Origin: Desulfosporosinus sp. HMP52
GTDB taxonomy: Bacteria; Bacillota; Desulfitobacteriia; Desulfitobacteriales; Desulfitobacteriaceae
Length of the DNA: 38,456 bases
Reading direction: 5' to 3'
Assembly (NCBI RefSeq): GCF_000765145.1
Contig: NZ_JMGA01000065.1
Location: 1 to 38,456 of the forward strand
Shown: piece after piece, positions 36,539 through 38,456 of the stretch
Numbering within the stretch: the stretch's first letter is position 1
How the letters are laid out: every line of letters starts with the position of its first letter
Made by a program: the position numbers and the translations under genes
The notes under the pieces: generated by a model
The model's database searches: none
What the model was told of the DNA's origin: nothing
Seen by the model: only the letters and a program-made list of their open reading frames with translations

Positions 36539-36916
36539 ATGAATAAGAATACGGATTGTAATGTAAAATTCCCTAGTGATAATATATACGTGACAAAATG
36601 CCCTCTTATATACGCATTAGATATAATTGGACAAAAATGGAAGTTGCCTATTATGTGGTACTTATTTGAAAATGATTTCACTAGATATAATGAATTAAAA
36701 CGAAAAGTTAAAGGTATTACAAATATGATGCTTACAAAATCTTTAAAAGAATTAGAACAACATAATCTTATAGTTAGAACCCAATATGAAACGATTCCCC
36801 CTAAAGTTGAATATGCTCTAACAGAAAGAGGTAAAGCGCTACTTCCAGCATTGAATGAATTGTCTATATGGGGTGAAGAACAAATTAAACTTGATAAGTC
36901 GAAACCAAATTCGTAA
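36539..36916 (+). CDS. HxlR/YodB-type transcriptional regulator
   Basis: A 125-residue winged-helix regulator. The family core is seen in CPLIYALDIIGQKWKLPIMWYLFENDFTRYNELKRKVKGITNMMLTKSLKELEQHNLIVRTQYETIPPKVEYALTERGKALLPALNELSIWG. A conserved cysteine (C21 in VTKCPLIYALD) occupies the position where HxlR/YodB proteins sense electrophiles. ATG follows AAAGGAG. It is divergent from the flavodoxin-type gene, whose expression it probably represses. Confidence 0.9.
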   Translation: MNKNTDCNVKFPSDNIYVTKCPLIYALDIIGQKWKLPIMWYLFENDFTRYNELKRKVKGITNMMLTKSLKELEQHNLIVRTQYETIPPKVEYALTERGKALLPALNELSIWGEEQIKLDKSKPNS

Positions 36917-36969
36917 ACGCTTCTCATTTACTGTAAACGTAATTTTCTTATATTGAGTTGCAAGTCAAG

Positions 36970-37040
36970 TTCCCCTAATTCTTAAACCCATCAGTAAAAC
37001 ATCGTCCAGAATTCGGCGTGGGTTGCTTGGTAATATTATT
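36970..37040. repeat. Accessory-region hairpin repeat, degenerate (copy B)
   Basis: The left part TTCCCCTAATTCTTAAACCC (36970-36989) and TCAGTAAAA match copies A and C, followed by ATCGTCC. The right half has drifted. It lies 54 bases after the HxlR gene. Confidence 0.6.
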
Positions 37041-37089
37041 GAGTAATTGAAATGCCTACAGACTTACGAAGGTTGAAAGGTGAGTAATA

Positions 37090-37593
37090 ATGGATAAACG
37101 ATTGAATGATTTATGGCTGGCTGGGGGCTATCCATTTAATCAAGAAACAATAATTTTAGAGGACTTAACCCAGATTTCCGATTTACTAAGATGTCTACAG
37201 AGAGTTACTAATAATCTAGAAAACAAATTTGGAAATGTAACTTTGTATCTTAATCACGATTGGCATCAGCACGACGGTTTTATAAATAATTCAAAGGTAA
37301 TATCTTGGGAAGAGATTAAATCCGATTTAGAGAATGAAAAGACTCTTTATTATTCTAGGCACGGAGACGACTATGTAAGAATCACAATTTATTCAGGAAC
37401 TTTGGAGTTTATTCTTAGGTATTACATTCTTGAAGAAAACGATGATTCTCACTACCCAGGTAAATGGGGACATTTTGATATAACCATAGATAAAAATCAT
37501 ATGGATGAAGTGGAAAATATTGTTCGCCAGGCTGGATTTCAATACATAGTGTCAAGGGCAAAAGACTATTTTGATGAAAATTATGCTGGCTAG
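37090..37593 (+). CDS. Hypothetical protein, immunity-like
   Basis: A 167-residue acidic soluble protein (MDKRLNDLWLAGGYPFNQETIILEDLTQISDLLRCLQRVTNNLENKFGNVTLYLNHDWHQHDGF...). A mixed alpha/beta look with several aromatic residues; no signal peptide or membrane helix. Ribosome binding site AAAGGTGAG. I do not recognise the family. Size, acidity and neighbourhood resemble immunity proteins of polymorphic toxins, which is inference only. Confidence 0.6.
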   Translation: MDKRLNDLWLAGGYPFNQETIILEDLTQISDLLRCLQRVTNNLENKFGNVTLYLNHDWHQHDGFINNSKVISWEEIKSDLENEKTLYYSRHGDDYVRITIYSGTLEFILRYYILEENDDSHYPGKWGHFDITIDKNHMDEVENIVRQAGFQYIVSRAKDYFDENYAG

Positions 37594-37715
37594 TTGTCAG
37601 GGGTGAGTCCATTAGATTCCTGTAACTTGCGTTGTTCAAAGCAGGATGACAATATTGGAATCATAAACATACTTCGCATTGTTCTTATACTGAATCGTAA
37701 TAGGTAGGTGAAAAC

Positions 37716-38273
37716 ATGAAGAAAAGTGAGATAAAGGAACTAGTAAAAAGTGCTATAGAGGGTATTAAGCTCATAAATGCATACTTTCGTTTTGATGCAA
37801 ACTATTACAACCTAATTCCATTAAATTCAAACGACAAACTATTTCTTGCAATTAAAGAATATGATTTTATTTTCGACGGGTATAGCGTATTCAGATATAA
37901 AGATTTGAAGAAAGTAAAGATTAAAAACGACCTGTGCGACAAGATTTTGCAAGAAGAGGGTTTGACACCAAATATTGTAATTCCAAATATTGATATTAGC
38001 AGTTGGAAATCTGTCTTTGAAAGTCTAAGGAATTTCAATAGGAACATAATTGTTGAAAAACGAGCCATCGACGATAAGGATTGGGAGTTTGTAATAGGAA
38101 GAATTGATAAAACTTATAAAAACTTTGCTTATCTATGGCATTTCGATGCCAATGGGGCTTGGGAAGGTAGCCCTTTAAAAGTTCCATTTTCTGAAGTGAC
38201 AAATGTAACATTCGGCAGTCGATATGTTGATATATTTTCAAAATATATTAATGACCCACCAATGAGCAAATAG
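37716..38273 (+). CDS. Hypothetical protein
   Basis: A 185-residue soluble protein (MKKSEIKELVKSAIEGIKLINAYFRFDANYYNLIPLNSNDKLFLAIKEYDFIFDGYSVFRYKDLKKVKIKND...). The C-terminal part has an SH3-like strand series (AYLWHFDANGAWEGSPLKVPFSEVTNVTFGSRYVDIFSKYI). Ribosome binding site GGTAGGTG. Unknown family; proteins of this outline occur beside toxins and in accessory loci. Confidence 0.6.
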   Translation: MKKSEIKELVKSAIEGIKLINAYFRFDANYYNLIPLNSNDKLFLAIKEYDFIFDGYSVFRYKDLKKVKIKNDLCDKILQEEGLTPNIVIPNIDISSWKSVFESLRNFNRNIIVEKRAIDDKDWEFVIGRIDKTYKNFAYLWHFDANGAWEGSPLKVPFSEVTNVTFGSRYVDIFSKYINDPPMSK

Positions 38274-38295
38274 GCTATTTCCTTCATTAAGCTAG

Positions 38296-38370
38296 TTCCA
38301 CTAATTCTTACAACCTTCAGTAAAAATACTGCACCAATGGACGGCATTCGTAGGATAATATGCAGTAAAT
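38296..38370. repeat. Accessory-region hairpin repeat (copy C)
   Basis: The left part TTCCACTAATTCTTACAACC, the TTCAGTAAAAAT segment, then TGGACGGCATTCGTAGGATA match copy A closely. It lies 23 bases after the gene ending at 38273. The inner arm pairing is weaker than in copy A because the left arm has changed (ACTGCACC). Confidence 0.7.
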
Positions 38371-38456
38371 TAACAAGTAATTATGCTAAAAAATGAGAAC
38401 AATAAAATAAGCTAAATGCGAAATAGACGAACTTAGTATTGATTTATACTGAAACC

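Noticed and set aside
37600-37640. A further copy of the accessory hairpin repeat after the gene ending at 37593
   Set aside because: GAGTCCATTAGATTCCTGTAAC only weakly resembles the left arm of copy C; the similarity is too low to count.
33231-38370. True integron attC sites
   Set aside because: The canonical core RYYYAAC/GTTRRRY pair is not seen at the ends of the repeats, and no integron integrase is in the window. The cassette idea is kept only as an analogy.
28971-38456. A second copy of the tmRNA 3' end marking the right end of the element
   Set aside because: I looked for repeats of the last tmRNA bases downstream and found none, so the right boundary cannot be set here.

Overview
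The window looks like chromosome of an anaerobic, spore-former-type Firmicute of the Desulfosporosinus/Desulfitobacterium group (Peptococcaceae). The reasons are moderate A+T content, strong AGGAGG-type ribosome binding sites with frequent GTG and TTG starts, a pcrA-ligA-gatCAB neighbourhood, a lone NifV-type homocitrate synthase, and a sigma-54-controlled short-chain fatty acid operon. The genus is inferred from recognised protein families, not from a database match.

Bases 1-11.7 kb are housekeeping: UvrD/PcrA helicase (apparently starting at CTG), Mn-dependent inorganic pyrophosphatase, NAD+ DNA ligase, a small membrane protein, the three subunits of the Asp/Glu-tRNA amidotransferase (gatC, gatA, gatB), and homocitrate synthase. 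Palindromic REP-like repeats with a GGGGACGGTCCTTTT core lie around ligA and gatC, and one copy supplies the ligA stop codon.

Bases 11.7-21.7 kb form a metabolic regulon. An unrecognised membrane protein of about ten helices, built from repeats, comes first. A PAS-PAS-AAA+-Fis sigma-54 activator follows, then five genes that interconvert butyryl-CoA/crotonyl-CoA and acetyl-CoA (3-hydroxybutyryl-CoA dehydrogenase, crotonase, acyl-CoA dehydrogenase, thiolase, CoA-transferase). Nearly identical -24/-12 promoters precede the membrane protein and the dehydrogenase, so the activator between them probably controls both.

Bases 21.9-28.4 kb are mixed: a CPBP-family membrane protease, an RlmD/RumA-type RNA uracil methyltransferase, small proteins of unknown role, a GC-rich two-gene insert (DUF1801-like and DUF2200-like), a TPR-Arr ADP-ribosyltransferase followed closely by an RtcB-type RNA ligase, and a CGGC-like protein that has lost its cysteine motif.

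At 28630-28981 is the tmRNA gene (ssrA), with unusual residues in its tRNA-like domain. Three large serine recombinase genes begin at its last base. The first lacks its catalytic domain, and its reading frame starts exactly at the tmRNA 3' end. From 32.7 kb to the end is an A+T-rich accessory region of small genes, several resembling orphan immunity proteins of polymorphic toxin systems. At least three are broken by a frameshift or stop. Copies of an imperfect hairpin repeat follow the genes one after another, which recalls a cassette array. No toxin gene, CRISPR array or tRNA was recognised. The right boundary of the element is not visible in this window.
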